Shown here piece after piece: positions 1 through 17,949 of a stretch of DNA of 64,000 bases. The notes under the pieces were generated by a model, which saw only the letters and a list, made by a program, of their open reading frames with translations, ran no database searches and was not told the DNA's origin. Position 1 is the first letter of the stretch, and every line of letters begins with the position of its first letter. The translations under genes were made by a program, and so were the position numbers. Source of the stretch: Tubiluchus corallicola (taxonomy: Eukaryota; Priapulida; Priapulimorpha; Priapulimorphida; Tubiluchidae); contig JAQGDQ010000737.1 in the NCBI GenBank assembly GCA_030141605.1, positions 40,409 through 104,408 on the forward strand, in the 5' to 3' direction.

Positions 1-231
1 GAATAACTTACTCGATAGACTAAGTTGGAGTGCCTGAAAAAGGGCGTGTTCTTCTTAATTTTATCCAATTAAATCACTTACAAATGTTTGAACAAATAAC
101 ATGATTGGATAGCCGAGATTCTCCCGAATAGAACAGTTCCTAATTTGTAATCATTTAGTTATGTCTGTGCTCTTACAGTAGCAGAAAAGTCGTAGGTGTT
201 ACGAGGCCTATTTTGAATGGTCCTGAAGGAG
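1..231 (+). mobile_element. Right part of a TTAA-flanked MITE
   Basis: The segment matches the inner and right part of the complete element at 9417-9891, sharing a stretch around 'atttagttatgtctgtgctc' and the terminal 'ggtcctgaaggag' followed by TTAA (232-235). The left end is outside the window or diverged. No coding capacity is seen. TTAA targets are typical of piggyBac-type transposition, so this is inferred to be a non-autonomous piggyBac-like element. Confidence 0.65.
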
Positions 232-1174
232 TTAATCAATACAATATATTCTGTGACACTGTAACGTTTGCCTCTTTGACTGATATAATATTGATGAGAT
301 GAGACTTCATTATGAGATGCAGGTTTTTATATGCTGCATTTTGGTATGTCTTATTGTATATATTAATTCTACTGGTATGTTATATATACCTCCAAAAACC
401 TGCAAAAAAACTCCAAAAATGGCCATTTTTTGCAAAACTTATACGTCTGAGATCTGAATCGGAATGGGCCATGGGTGGTGCTGGCTATGGATAGACAGCT
501 CGTTCAGCGGTGGGTGTCATAGGCATATTTAGTTTTGAGAGAGCACCACGGCGTCCCGCAACGGGCGTTTTCCCGGACACAACTCGCGATTTTTTTCGAA
601 ATTTTGATCAAACAGCATGCGGAAAAAACGTTCTAGCGGCGCCTGGTGGGACTCTGGGAAGGAGATATGTAGCTCTTTAGAAAGAGGAAGAACAGGGCTA
701 CACGATGATGTGGGCTATATTTTAGGACACGTCCACCGAAAGGAGTATCGACGAGTTAATTAGATGTTCTATTTTTGGCAATTTTCGTTTAGAAAACTGC
801 TGACGTAAAGCCATTGTTCTGACGTCATCCATTATATTCTGTCTATAACCTCATAACTTTAATTCAGTAAAAGCTGCCACTGCTGGCTTTGAGTTGTAAA
901 TGAGGACCACGTAGGATGTTTGCGTATTTTTGATTATAAGTGTACTTATACGCAAAATTTTCTGAGGGGCCTTTGCTAGTAAACAAATTATAACTTGTTG
1001 TCCTTACTTTTGTGCATATTTTACAATAATAGTTGACAATATGATGAAAATAAGAATGACCAAATTTTGCCATAAAATAGGCCTGATATTAAGACTAGAC
1101 AAGCTATAATTGAACTTGGCTGTTCTGTTTACTGATTTGGTTTGTTGTTCACACTGTGTTTGTTTCACTTCTAG
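232..1174. other. Intron or upstream sequence, no gene seen
   Basis: No C2H2 finger or other recognisable exon was found here before the acceptor at 1173-1174. A locally GC-richer patch lies near 500-620. This is probably intronic sequence of the zinc-finger gene that starts to the left. Confidence 0.4.
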
Positions 1175-7986
<6,812 letters not shown>

Positions 7987-8035
7987 AAGACAGTTAAAGC
8001 TACGACTTTTCATTAGCTTCGTATTTCAAAGATCA

Positions 8036-9262
8036 TTTACCGACTTTGCCCAGCACGTACTGATGTACATCGAAGTTGTACTTTGCCCAGCACGCACTGA
8101 TGTACATCGAAGTTGTACTTTGCCCAGCACGTACTGATGTACATCGAAGTTGGACTTTGCCCAGCACGTACTGATGTACATCGAAGTTGGACTTTGCCTA
8201 GCACGCACTGATGTACATCGAAGTTGTACTTTGCCCAGCACGCACTGATGTACATCGAAGTTGGACTTTGCCCAGTACGTACTGATGTACATCGAAGTTG
8301 GACTTTGCCCAGCACGTACTGATGTACATCGAAGTTGGACTTTGCCTAGCACGCACTGATGTACATCGAAGTTGTACTTTGCCCAGCACGCACTGATGTA
8401 CATCGAAGTTGGACTTTGCCCAGTACGTACTGATGTACATCGAAGTTGGACTTTTCCTAGCATGCACTGATGTACATCGAAGTTGGACTTTGCCTAGCAC
8501 GCACTGATGTACATCGAAGTTGGACTTTGCCCAGCACGCACTGATGTACATCGAAGTTGTACTTTGCCCAGCACGTACTGATGTACATCGAAGTTGGACT
8601 TTGCCCAGCACGTACTGATGTACATCGAAGTTGGACTTTGCCTAGCACGCACTGATGTACGTCGAAGTTGTACTTTGCCCAGCACGCACTGATGTACATC
8701 GAAGTTGGACTTTGCCCAGTACGTACTGATGTACATCGAAGTTGGACTTTGCCCAGCACGTACTGATGTACATCGAAGTTGGACTTTGTCTAGCACGCAC
8801 TGATGTACATCGAAGTTGGACTTTGCCTAGCACGCACTGATGTACATCGAAGTTGTACTTTGCCTAGCACGTACTGATGTACATCGAAGTTGGACTTTGC
8901 CCAGCACGCACTGATGTACATCGAAGTTGGACTTTGCCCAGCACGTACTGATGTACATCGAAGTTGGACTTTGCCTAGCACGCACTGATGTACATCGAAG
9001 TTGGACTTTGCCTAGCACGCACTGATGTACATCGAAGTTGTACTTTGCCTAGCACGCACTGATGTACATCGAAGTTGGACTTTGCCCAGTACGTACTGAT
9101 GTACATCGAAGTTGGACTTTGCCCAGCACGCACTGATGTACATCGAAGTTGGACTTTGCCCAGTACGTACTGATGTACATCGAAGTTGGACTTTGCCCAG
9201 TACGTACTGATGTACATCGAAGTTGGACTTTGCCCAGCACGTACTGATGTACATTGAAGTTG
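8036..9262 (+). repeat. 37-bp minisatellite, about 33 copies, with higher-order pattern
   Basis: The unit contains 'actgatgtacatcgaagttg'. I count about 33 units differing at a few diagnostic positions (cccag/cctag, agcacgtac/agcacgcac/agtacgtac, ttggac/ttgtac). A four-unit, 148-bp block recurs at units 4-7 and 8-11 and again near 16-19. It begins about 50 bases after the zinc-finger stop codon, so it probably lies in the 3' UTR or just beyond. The long minus-strand frames here follow from a 37-bp unit lacking stops and are not genes. Confidence 0.97.
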
Positions 9263-9416
9263 CTGTTTTTATCAGCTAAATGTTCTTAGCTAAGGATTTT
9301 GTTTATTTACTGAACTTTACTAGTTTAAAGTGTGTTATTTTAATTCAATATGAAATCTATGAATATGAAATGTTTTTTTATCTTGCATTTTCCATTAGCT
9401 TATTAACTCCTTCAGA

Positions 9417-9891
9417 ACCATGAATGTCTGTTGCATTTTTTATGGGTTCACGAAAAGCTGCCCTCACTAAGCAGCGATTACATTATATTTGATAATTCTT
9501 GTAGGTTTCTACTACTCGCATGATGAAATGACCTGAATTTGTCCTAGGCTGATCGGTTGGTTTTTCTTGCAACTCTGTACAACAGACAGTTCTCTTGGCT
9601 GTACCAAGCAGACGGCCAATAAAATAGTGTGTACGATCATGCAAGTGTACACCAGACTATACTACTTAATAGGCCAAATTACAGTGCCCAAAAATGGCAT
9701 GCTTTTCTTAATTTTATCCAACTAAATCACTTGTAAACACTTAAACAAATAGCAGCATGATTGGATAGTCGAAATTCTCCTAAATAGAATAGTATCTAAT
9801 TTGTAATCATTTAGTTATGTCTGTGCTCATACAGTAGCAGAAAAGTCATAGGTCTTATAAGACAATTTTGAATGGTGCGGTCCTGAAGGAG
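9417..9891. mobile_element. Complete TTAA-flanked MITE, 475 bp
   Basis: It is bounded by TTAA at 9413-9416 and 9892-9895. The terminal inverted repeats are 'ctccttcagaacc' at the left and its near complement 'ggtcctgaaggag' at the right. No transposase is encoded. The TTAA target suggests piggyBac-type mobilisation. Related pieces occur at 1-231 and 2035-2157. Confidence 0.8.
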
Positions 9892-9895
9892 TTAA

Positions 9896-10724
9896 CATCA
9901 TCATGAGTTTTTGATTCTTGTACTTGTTGTTGTAAATATTAGAATATTTAATTGATATGAATCTCATAAATCTTTTGTGTTTGCCTATCAACATTAAACT
10001 TGTTGTTTATTTATTTACTTTTACTGTCTCTTCGGAACTCATTAATAAATATATCAAAAAGAAATAGCCGAACAGGTCTCGCAACTTATAACGTACAGCG
10101 TACATTAGCGCAAACTGCAGCAACATTTTACTTAAAGCACGTAAAAAACCTTTACTTCGCAAAGCTAAAGAATTGTCTTGAAATTTTGTCACTTGCATGC
10201 TGTTTATTGTGCACAGAGCTTCATGTCTGGCACAGAGATTTAAAAAGTCCGGCAATGACCATTAGGCGCACCCATTTAGAGGGTAGTTAGTGCAGATAAC
10301 ATTGGGTATAGTTTGACTCACTGACTATGTAATTAGCTAAGATTTAGTTAGTTTGTTAGTTAATTGGCGGTTTTAACAATATGGCAAGTTTGTCGGTTTG
10401 ACAGATTTAATAGCGGTGCAGTGATGAATGGGCATGTGAAGCATTTAGAGGAAGTCCTTGCAAGGCTCCTGTAGGCCTTTTTTGGGTATTTCTAAGCCTT
10501 TTAGAAGCTTTCCAACATTTTGCAATGTTTTTACCTGGATCATCTGGGTCTCCCTCCCTTGATGCGAAATACTACGGCTCGCAATTAGTTTCAAAGATAC
10601 ACTCTATTGCTTACATGTGTTTTTGGAGCCCAATTTCAGGCGGCATTACAAACCACTGTCATAGTAGTGTCTAGCTTTTCCTAGGTTCCGTTGTGTTTAC
10701 TTGTCTTAGAATTTTGCCTGCCCA
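9896..10724. other. No gene seen
   Basis: Short overlapping open frames on both strands around 10000-10290 have no recognisable domain or splice context. Nothing else is supported. Confidence 0.4.
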
Positions 10725-10985
10725 ATATGTCTGCATTAGACGTAGTGGGCATTATGAAAATCTTCATAATTTCATAGACGTAATTGTAACCGTCCATTCA
10801 CTAAATTTATAGACATTATCGTGATTATCCTGATGGACGTCATTTACTATTTCGACTAACATGTTGTACACCGTGGACGTAAGTTTAAGCGCCCATTTAC
10901 TAAACTGATCAACTTACATCATCTGGACGCGATGGATGTACTTTTGAGCATTCATTCACTAAATTAAAGACCTATTTTGCAGTGG
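10725..10985. repeat. Dispersed repeat related to 23795-25010
   Basis: It contains repeated 'gtccattcactaaa'-type words and a 'gacgtagtgggc' block, both of which recur near 23.8-24.0 kb. It looks like a diverged copy of the sequence that seeded the 52-bp satellite there. Confidence 0.45.
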
Positions 10986-11217
10986 CGTACTAAGAGTTTG
11001 TGGCGCCCGGTGCGGCACTTGAGTTTGGCGCCCCTCGTGGAAATGTTCATTTAAGAAAATTTTAGTTTGTAAAATTCAGCAGTGTTATCTCCCAATTGCC
11101 GTAAGTTGCAGAGATAAATTGGTAGAAATAATAAAGTATTACTAAAAAGTGTGCGAATAAATAAATTTGTGTGCTAATCACAAAAAGTTGTGAGTTTGAA
11201 GATCATACATCTGCAGA

Positions 11218-11584
11218 CAGGACTTATTTCAGCCTAGGCGACGCCCGGGGAAGTGGGGCATGTGAGGCCCCATGGGGGGGCGCTACCATGGTTGGCGCCC
11301 AGAAAATTTTTGAACTGCTAGAATGCCGGAGAAGCATTTTCGAAGAGAAAATATAGAGTTATACAGTTGTTAAAGGAAAGAACAATTGAAAGAAAAACTG
11401 CTTTATTCTCAAGACCAGTCCTTAATAACCGTCAATACTGGCAAACGGCGTGTGTGCGGCAAGAGAAAGAGAGGAGGCAGTATGTTCGCATAAAGCAAAA
11501 AAAAATGTTACCTTGGTGCGAGGCCCCCCTGGAGGGTGAGGCCCCGGGGAAGTATCCCCACTTTCCCCCCTTGAAATAGGCCCT
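11218..11584. mobile_element. GC-rich MITE, copy 1
   Basis: The left end is 'caggacttatttcagcc' and the right end 'ttgaaataggccctg', an imperfect inverted pair. The interior shares long stretches with 27605-27865, such as 'tttttgaactgctagaatgc'. It is non-coding and locally GC-rich. A 'cagtggcgta'-type hAT-like end at about 10983 may be a second, older element just upstream. Confidence 0.7.
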
Positions 11585-12429
11585 GTATGCAGAACAGCAC
11601 ACTTTTAAATTATCGGTTTTGAATAAAACAATACCAGAAGACATTAGCATGCAGTAAAACAGTGTCAAGTCTTCAGTTTTTGTGAATAAAAGCAAAGAGC
11701 GGTACAAATATTCGAGTCAATCAAGCAGTACTCTCGAATACTCAACTGAAAAATCTGTCTGTTGTATAAAGATTGTTGCAGAATGAGCCTTTTCACAGTT
11801 TGTGCACATGCACAGTTGCTGTAGGTGAATGGTTAAATGTACCATAGCAATGCGTCTTAACTACAACCATCATGTGACGTGTGAGTAAAGTAAAGCTGTC
11901 TGACACATCAGTTGTTTTACATGGACTAGACATAATTATGCATTAGTCTGCACATAGAGTGATGTATTATAGATCTATAGTTTACAAGAGTTGGATACTA
12001 CTGATTGTTATTGTGTTCTTGCTGACTGGTTAGTGACTGTTTTATGTGTATGGATTAAGTCAGACAGAGAAGAAGAAGAAGCAGACATTTTAATTAGGTG
12101 GTAATAACATTAATAAGATTTGCTAAACATTATACAATGCTTATCTCGTGTTACTGCTCCATGATTACGCCGCTCCAGACGCAGGTAGCACCACCTATTA
12201 ACTAAAAATACAAAGTAACAGTAACTGGACGTTCCAAGTTACTCCTGTAAGGTAAGTCACATCTTTAATGTCTACTTGGGTTCTTCATAATAACACTATT
12301 TTAGTAAATAATAAGGACAGCTGATTACACTAAGCCAACAGCAACAGCGACTAGTCTACAACAATCACTTGTTTATTATAATCATGTTAATAACTGTTTA
12401 ACAGTTTAATATGATAAATGTTTTATGTG
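11585..12429. other. No gene seen
   Basis: AT-rich sequence with no supported exon, RNA gene or array. Confidence 0.35.
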
Positions 12430-13090
12430 CATGGATTAAGGGAGACGGTCCAAGAAGAATAGGCAATTCATATCTATTAACAATGTATCATCAGATTATA
12501 AACACATATCGTGTGGAGTGCCACAAGGCTCTAATTTAAGACCTCTTCTATTCTTAATTTTTATTAATGATCTTTCCACATGCAGCAACTTTCGTACCCG
12601 AATATTTGCCGATGACACTAATTTGTTCATGTCTGACTCCAATATAAATACTCTGCAAAACTCTGTTACTGAAGAAAACAGATCTGTGGATGAGGGTAAA
12701 CCAGCTATCAATTAATTACAAAAAAAACAAATTCATGACAATCACCAACAAACAAATTAACGATGCTAATAATCCAAAATTTCATATCATAATTAACAAA
12801 CACAAATTTGAAGATACAGGCAACATTAAATACTTGGGCCTACTCATTGACAGCATTGAATATTTCACTAATGTTTCAGATTAACAATACCTACTTCACA
12901 CGAGCAGCTTCTAATGAACATTATTTTGTGGAGAGTTTTTTTACCCGACTTGGTTTCAATATCTTAAAATCACGAGGAGTGAAATTAAGGAATTCATTGC
13001 TAAAAGATACCTTTGAAGGTAGCTTATTTTCTGCTTCCAAAAGATATACGAAAATCTTACTAAATGGATATACAGTAGTCGGCACTTAAT
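12430..13090 (+). mobile_element. Broken LINE reverse transcriptase
   Basis: One frame encodes a palm motif of the GVPQGSNL...FLIFINDL type, then the catalytic FADD box at about 12605. A frameshift near 12690 leads to LSINYKKNKF...IKYLGLLID in another frame. A third frame (to 13089) resembles the C-terminal TRAASNEHYFVESFFTRLGF segment of the same LINEs. Sequence between the last two blocks is missing. This is a decayed jockey/CR1-like fragment, not a host gene. Confidence 0.75.
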
Positions 13091-13359
13091 AGACTCTGTT
13101 TGGGACCGACGTGTTTTGACCCAATTAACCGATTGAACTTATTAACCGATGGGTATAGTGTTACTGCTATAGAAGTATGAGTCATCACCTTACTATGCAC
13201 TGCAAAGGCTTTTAGTCAATTTTAGAAACGAAGTAATGCCTAAACAAATTGATGAAATTATAATTAGAAGGCTGAAAGTAACAAAGTGTAATGAACAGCC
13301 CACCCCTCGGTTACAATGCACAATCCATGGTAACTTAGCGACGCCGACGCTCAGGCGGC

Positions 13360-13368
13360 TATATAAAG
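13360..13368 (+). promoter_or_regulatory. TATA box of a possible promoter
   Basis: 'tatataaag' lies about 90 bases upstream of a short ATG segment (13450-13472), after a GC-richer upstream block. Spacing would put transcription start near 13390. Whether it drives a host gene or was the promoter of a retroelement long terminal repeat cannot be decided from this window. Confidence 0.4.
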
Positions 13369-13449
13369 GGAAGGCCAGGCCATTGACCACACACATCCGA
13401 ACACTTTCAAAGTGATAAAGAACTACAGCAACTAAAGATTCATCTAAAC

Positions 13450-13472
13450 ATGGAAAAGAAGCAGGATGAGAA
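13450..13472 (+). CDS. Candidate first coding exon (7 codons plus 2 nt)
   Basis: An ATG opens a short basic peptide (MEKKQDE) directly followed by a good donor, gtaagc, at 13473. Without splicing the frame stops at once. It lies downstream of the TATA box at 13360. The exit phase (2) does not fit the 19174 exon, since joining would give an immediate TGA, so its partner exon is unknown. It may be a leader exon of a retroelement. Confidence 0.25.
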
Positions 13473-13540
13473 GTAAGCTTTAACTTACTAGATAAAGCTA
13501 GCTTTCAAAACTAGCTAGGATGTGTCAGGAATCTAGAACC

Positions 13541-14815
13541 TAGAAAAGAGTTCCAGAAATGAAAAGAGTTCCAGAAACACTAGGTTCTAGAAACCAAAAG
13601 AGAAGCTAGAAAAGGGTTCCAGGATTAAAGCAGTTGCAGAGACAAAAAGAGTTCCAGAAAGTTTCTAGATTTAAAAGAGTTGCAGAAAGTTGCTGGAATG
13701 AAAAAAGTTGCAGAATTAAAAGAGTTGCAGAATTGAAAAGTGTTGCAGAATTAAAAGAGTTCCAGAATTAAAAGAGTTGCAGAATTAAAAGAGTTCCAGA
13801 ATTAAAAGAGTTGCAGAATTAAAAGAGTTGCAGAATTGAAAAGAGTTGCAGAATTGAAAAGAGTTGCAGAATTAAAAGAGTTCCAGAATTGAAAAGAGTT
13901 GCAGAATTAAAAGAGTTCCAGAATGAAAAGAGTTGCAGAATTGAAAAGAGTTGTAGAATTAAAAGAGTTGCAGAATTGAAAAGAGTTCCAGAATGAAAAG
14001 AGTTGCAGAAAGTTGCTGGAATGAAAAGAGTTGCAGAATTGAAAAGAGTTGCAGAATTAAAAGAGTTGCAGAATTGAAAAGAGTTCCAGAATTGAAAAGA
14101 GTTGCAGAATTAAAAGAGTTGCAGAATTAAAAGAGTTGCAGAATTAAAAGAGTTCCAGAATTAAAAGAGTTCCAGAATTAAAAGAGTTGCAGAATTAAAA
14201 GAGTTCCAGAATTGAAAAGAGTTGCAGAATTAAAAGAGTTCCAGAATGAAAAGAGTTGCAGAATTGAAAAGAGTTCCAGAATGAAAAGAGTTGCAGAATT
14301 GAAAAGAGTTGCAGAAAGTTGCTGGAATGAAAAGAGTTGCAGAATTAAAAGAGTTGCAGAATTGAAAAGAGTTGCAGAATTAAAAGAGTTCCAGAATTAA
14401 AAGAGTTCCAGAATTAAAAGAGTTGCAGAATTAAAAGAGTTCCAGAATTGAAAAGAGTTGCAGAATTAAAAGAGTTCCAGAATGAAAAGAGTTGCAGAAT
14501 TGAAAAGAGTTGTAGAATTAAAAGAGTTGCAGAATTGAAAAGAGTTCCAGAATGAAAAGAGTTGCAAAATTAAAAGAGTTGCAGAAAGTTGCTGGAATGA
14601 AAAGAGTTGCAGAATTAAAAGAGTTGCAGAATTAAAAGAGTTGCAGAATTAAAAGAGTTCCAGAATTGAAAAGAAATGCAGAATTAAAAGAGTTCCAGAA
14701 TGAAAAGAGTTGCAGAATTGAAAAGAGTTCCAGAATTAAAAGAGTTGCAGAATTGAAAAGAGTTGCAGAAAATTCCTGGAATGAAAAAGTTCCACTTGAA
14801 AAAAGTTGCAGATCA
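13541..14815 (+). repeat. 17-bp satellite ('aaaagagttgcagaatt')
   Basis: Over 1.2 kb of 17- to 18-bp units in two main forms, with 'gttgcagaa' or 'gttccagaa', interrupted by recurring 'agttgctggaatgaaaag' blocks. The 'ttccagaa' form fits the TTCnnGAA heat-shock-factor core. It begins about 70 bases after the candidate donor at 13473. Open frames within it (for example 14212-14400) are repeat artefacts. Confidence 0.95.
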
Positions 14816-15318
14816 CAAGTCAGCTAGCTATTGATCCGGGGTTATTCAAGATCTTATACAAATGAGTGAAAGAAGAGACTGGATCATAGTTTTGCTCACT
14901 TTTAGTTAAATGTCGAACATAGTACATATACACAGGACTGGCATGAAAATTGCAACTGCTTAATCTTACTGAAACATGGACTCTAGCATTCTTTGCATGA
15001 CCAATTGCAATTGCTATAGAAGATTTCTTTAACTAGAAACAAGAATAGTATTGATGATATTGTGGATTTCACCTAACTAAAATTAGCTGTATTTTATAGC
15101 AAAGCCAATAGAATAAATTATTTTTAATCTTAGTTCACTTGTTGTTGCTTTTACTCAGTTTAAATTTGAATTACAAATAGCCTCAAGATATTGTCAAAGC
15201 TGAACCCAACATTTTTTTATGTAAAAATAAAGTAAAATAAAGTTAGTTGCAGAGGTCAATGATAGGTGGCACTAACCTAATATCATACCCTTAAGCCGAG
15301 CTGTGCCACACTACATTT

Positions 15319-15336
15319 TGGGGGCTCGTCCGGGAT
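15319..15336 (+). other. Retroelement primer-binding site, tRNA-Pro type
   Basis: The 18 bases 'tgggggctcgtccgggat' are identical to the proline-tRNA primer-binding site known from gammaretroviruses. The site follows '...ctaca' (possible 5' LTR end at 15315) with a 3-base spacer and precedes the gag ATG by 43 bases. Confidence 0.85.
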
Positions 15337-15379
15337 TTTGAATTTTGTTTTGAGGCATTGTGATTCAAACTGAGTAAGA

Positions 15380-16760
15380 ATGGCAAGCTGTAATAAAATT
15401 GGTAAAATGAAAGCTATATTATCTTACTTAAAATCCTTTCTGACTTCCACTCCTAAAAGTAGCACTGATACAATTGTGGGAGCACAAAATACAGAGGTCC
15501 ACACAGAAAATGCTATGCATAAGATGGAAACAGATGGAGCAGAACAAGATGGAAAGTTCAGCAAGAGAAGAGCAACACTGCAAAATATCCCAACAGCACT
15601 GCAAAAAGAAGAAAGCTTGCAGCAGACTACATTACAGATAGCACCATCTGTAAAACCAAAAACAACTTTATCCAATCTCGGTACACCTAGTACTGAAAGC
15701 AAGCAAAAACGTGCAAGACATGCAGGCTGGATTGAAGCACCACCTGTAGAAGTACATTCACCATGGTCAGAATGGTCAACAGAGGGAAATGCATCAGAAG
15801 CTGGTGAAGAAGTAGAACCAAGATGGCCACATATAAGTTATGCAACACCAAATCAGCCTGAAGTTGGATGGACACCACTGCCCCATCTTACCAGACAGTC
15901 AACTCCAAATGCGACAGCACAAGCAAAAGGAGCATTCAAAATACGCAAAGAAAAGAAGCCTCCTACTTTTAAAACAGGCGATGGCTTGCAGTTCAGACAA
16001 TTTATTGCAAAGTTTGAACTAGTTGCAAAACACAACAGTTGGCCAAGAACTGAATGGGTTACCCACCTACCCTTATGCTTGGAAGGGGATGCACTTGAAG
16101 TTGCAATGGAAATGGATTTGGATTCTGGTGAAGTGACTTACATGTCACTCATCCAAGCACTGGGTAAACGTTTTGATCCAGCTGAACGCATGCTACAACA
16201 TCGCAGTGAGCTGAGGCATCGAATGAGAAAAGTAAGTGAAACTCCGGAAGAATTTGGAGCTACAGTTCGACGTTTGTTTGGCTTAGCCTATCCTGGTTTG
16301 TCAAAAGAAGCTAGTGAAGCTTTACTAATTGATAAATACCTGGAAGGACTTGGTGACATAGAAGTCAGAAAGCATGCCAGCCTCCAGGAACCAAAAACGC
16401 TTGAGGATGCAATAACAAAAGTTGCACAATATGAGGCAGTGACTAAGGAGGCCGCCGAAGCTAGAAGCAAGAAGCCGCTACAACCGAGAATCAACCAAGT
16501 GAATTATACACACAAAGCATCATCAAGCAAAGAAATAACTTTGGAAGAAATTATGAAAGAGCTGAACAGTGTAAAATACCAGCTGCGTGAACTCACTAAT
16601 AATGAAAAACAAGAAAAGACGTTTAATGTTGAATCAAATATGCAAAAACAAAATGAGGTGAGAAATCAAAATGACTGGCGTGCGAAGGTTGAATGTTACT
16701 ACTGTCACAAGCCTGGACATGTGATGAGATTTTGCAGAGAAAGATTTCCCAAGATGACAC
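15380..16760 (+). pseudogene. gag: Ty3/gypsy gag
   Basis: The ATG opens about 460 codons. An N-terminal low-complexity Ser/Thr/Lys region is followed by a retrotransposon-gag capsid-like domain (about residues 205-350). The CCHC zinc knuckle CYYCHKPGHVMRFC is at about 16693-16734. Gag packages element RNA into particles. Downstream the frame runs a little further to a stop at 16834, but that part is read out of frame relative to RNase H. Gag itself looks intact; the element is dead because pol is deleted. Confidence 0.85.
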
Positions 16761-16784
16761 AGTTTTCGATAGCTACATCTCGGG

Positions 16785-17268
16785 TATGGTCTTTCAGTGG
16801 GATAATTCTTGCACTGAAGCTTTCAATGCATTAATTCATCACTTAACTAGAAGCCCAGTGTTGTCATACCCGGCAGCTGATGATCAATTCATCTTGGATA
16901 CTGATGCTTGTGACACTGGAATAGGTAGTATATTGTCGCAACTCCAAGAAGGAGAAGAAAAAGTCATAGGTTATGCTAGGCAAACTTTGAATCAATCTCA
17001 AAAGAAATATTGTACAACCAAGAAAGAACTTCTGGCTGTAATTACATTTGTTCTTAGTGTTGAACATCGTAAAGGTAGCCAGCATGGAAATGCTGATGGG
17101 CTATCCCGACAGTTCCAGTCTGCATTGATAGTTGTAAAATGTCCACGTGTGGATTGTAATGATACCAGGCATAAAGTGTCAGAGAAAATTTGTAATGTTT
17201 CTAGGGGATTGTCTTCTCAGAATGTGACCGATCTGCTGCTAGCCAGTGGTGCGTTTAAGCAGCAGTGA
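16785..17268 (+). pseudogene. pol: RT/RNase H remnant of pol
   Basis: Reading frame 1 gives FQWDNSCTEAFNALIHHL, then ILDTDACDTGIGSILSQ and KYCTTKKELLAVITFV, the usual RT-to-RNase H junction of Ty3 elements. It jumps directly to HRKGSQHGNADGLSRQ, which in intact elements lies after the rest of RNase H, so an internal piece of roughly 55 residues is gone. The frame ends at a stop at 17266-17268. Confidence 0.85.
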
Positions 17269-17391
17269 CGTGAAGCCAAAGAGTGTTGCTCTAAATGTTC
17301 ACGAGGATGAACATAAAAGTTCTGAGAGTGACATAATTACGGCCCCATCACTGGAGTTGTCTGTTAAGATGGTGAAACCCAGAAGGGGGAG

Positions 17392-17945
17392 ATGAATCCT
17401 ATTGGTGGACCAAGGGAAAGCATACCGCATGACTTGGATGCTGACAGTCCCTTTGATGAAAGAGCCTCCATAGGGCTAGTGCAAAGCCTTGCTGATTTAC
17501 CATTAGACATCTCAAAATGGCGCCTAAAGGAATTAAAAGAGCAAGATGAAGCTATAGATTTCTTTAGGAGGCGAATTAGTGATGGAGAAACTAAACCTGA
17601 TTTTCAAGAAATAGCAGACAAGAGTTCAGATTTTAGAACGTACTGGAACTTATGGGATGCCTTAGAAATATATGATGGACTGCTGTACAAACGATCTGAG
17701 ACTAGCATTACCCCTAGCTCTCCAACAAGGCAGTTGATTGTGCCATATGGATTGCGGCAGAAGATTTTTAATCATCTACATAATCCTAGAACTGGTTCAC
17801 ATCAGGGTGTACACAGAAGTATAGCAAAATTGAAACAGCGCTTTTATTGGCCTGGATATCAAAATGATGTTAAAAGATGGTGTAGGTTTTGCTCTGCTTG
17901 TGCTCGAAGGAAGCCTGGAAAAGGTCCTAAGAGGGGTAACTTCAA
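17392..17945 (+). pseudogene. pol: Integrase N-terminal (HHCC) part of pol
   Basis: The segment encodes a linker followed by an H2C2 zinc-binding region: histidines around GSHQGVHRS, then CRFCSAC near 17880-17905. It includes the FYWPGYQNDV signature of Ty3 integrases. The frame ends soon after (stop 17961) while the core continues in another frame, so a frameshift lies near 17940. Confidence 0.85.
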
Positions 17946-17949
17946 CAAC

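Noticed and set aside
8026-9254. Overlapping minus-strand frames with a repeated peptide
   Set aside because: They follow from a 37-bp satellite unit without stops in any minus frame; no start context, splice signals or independent support.
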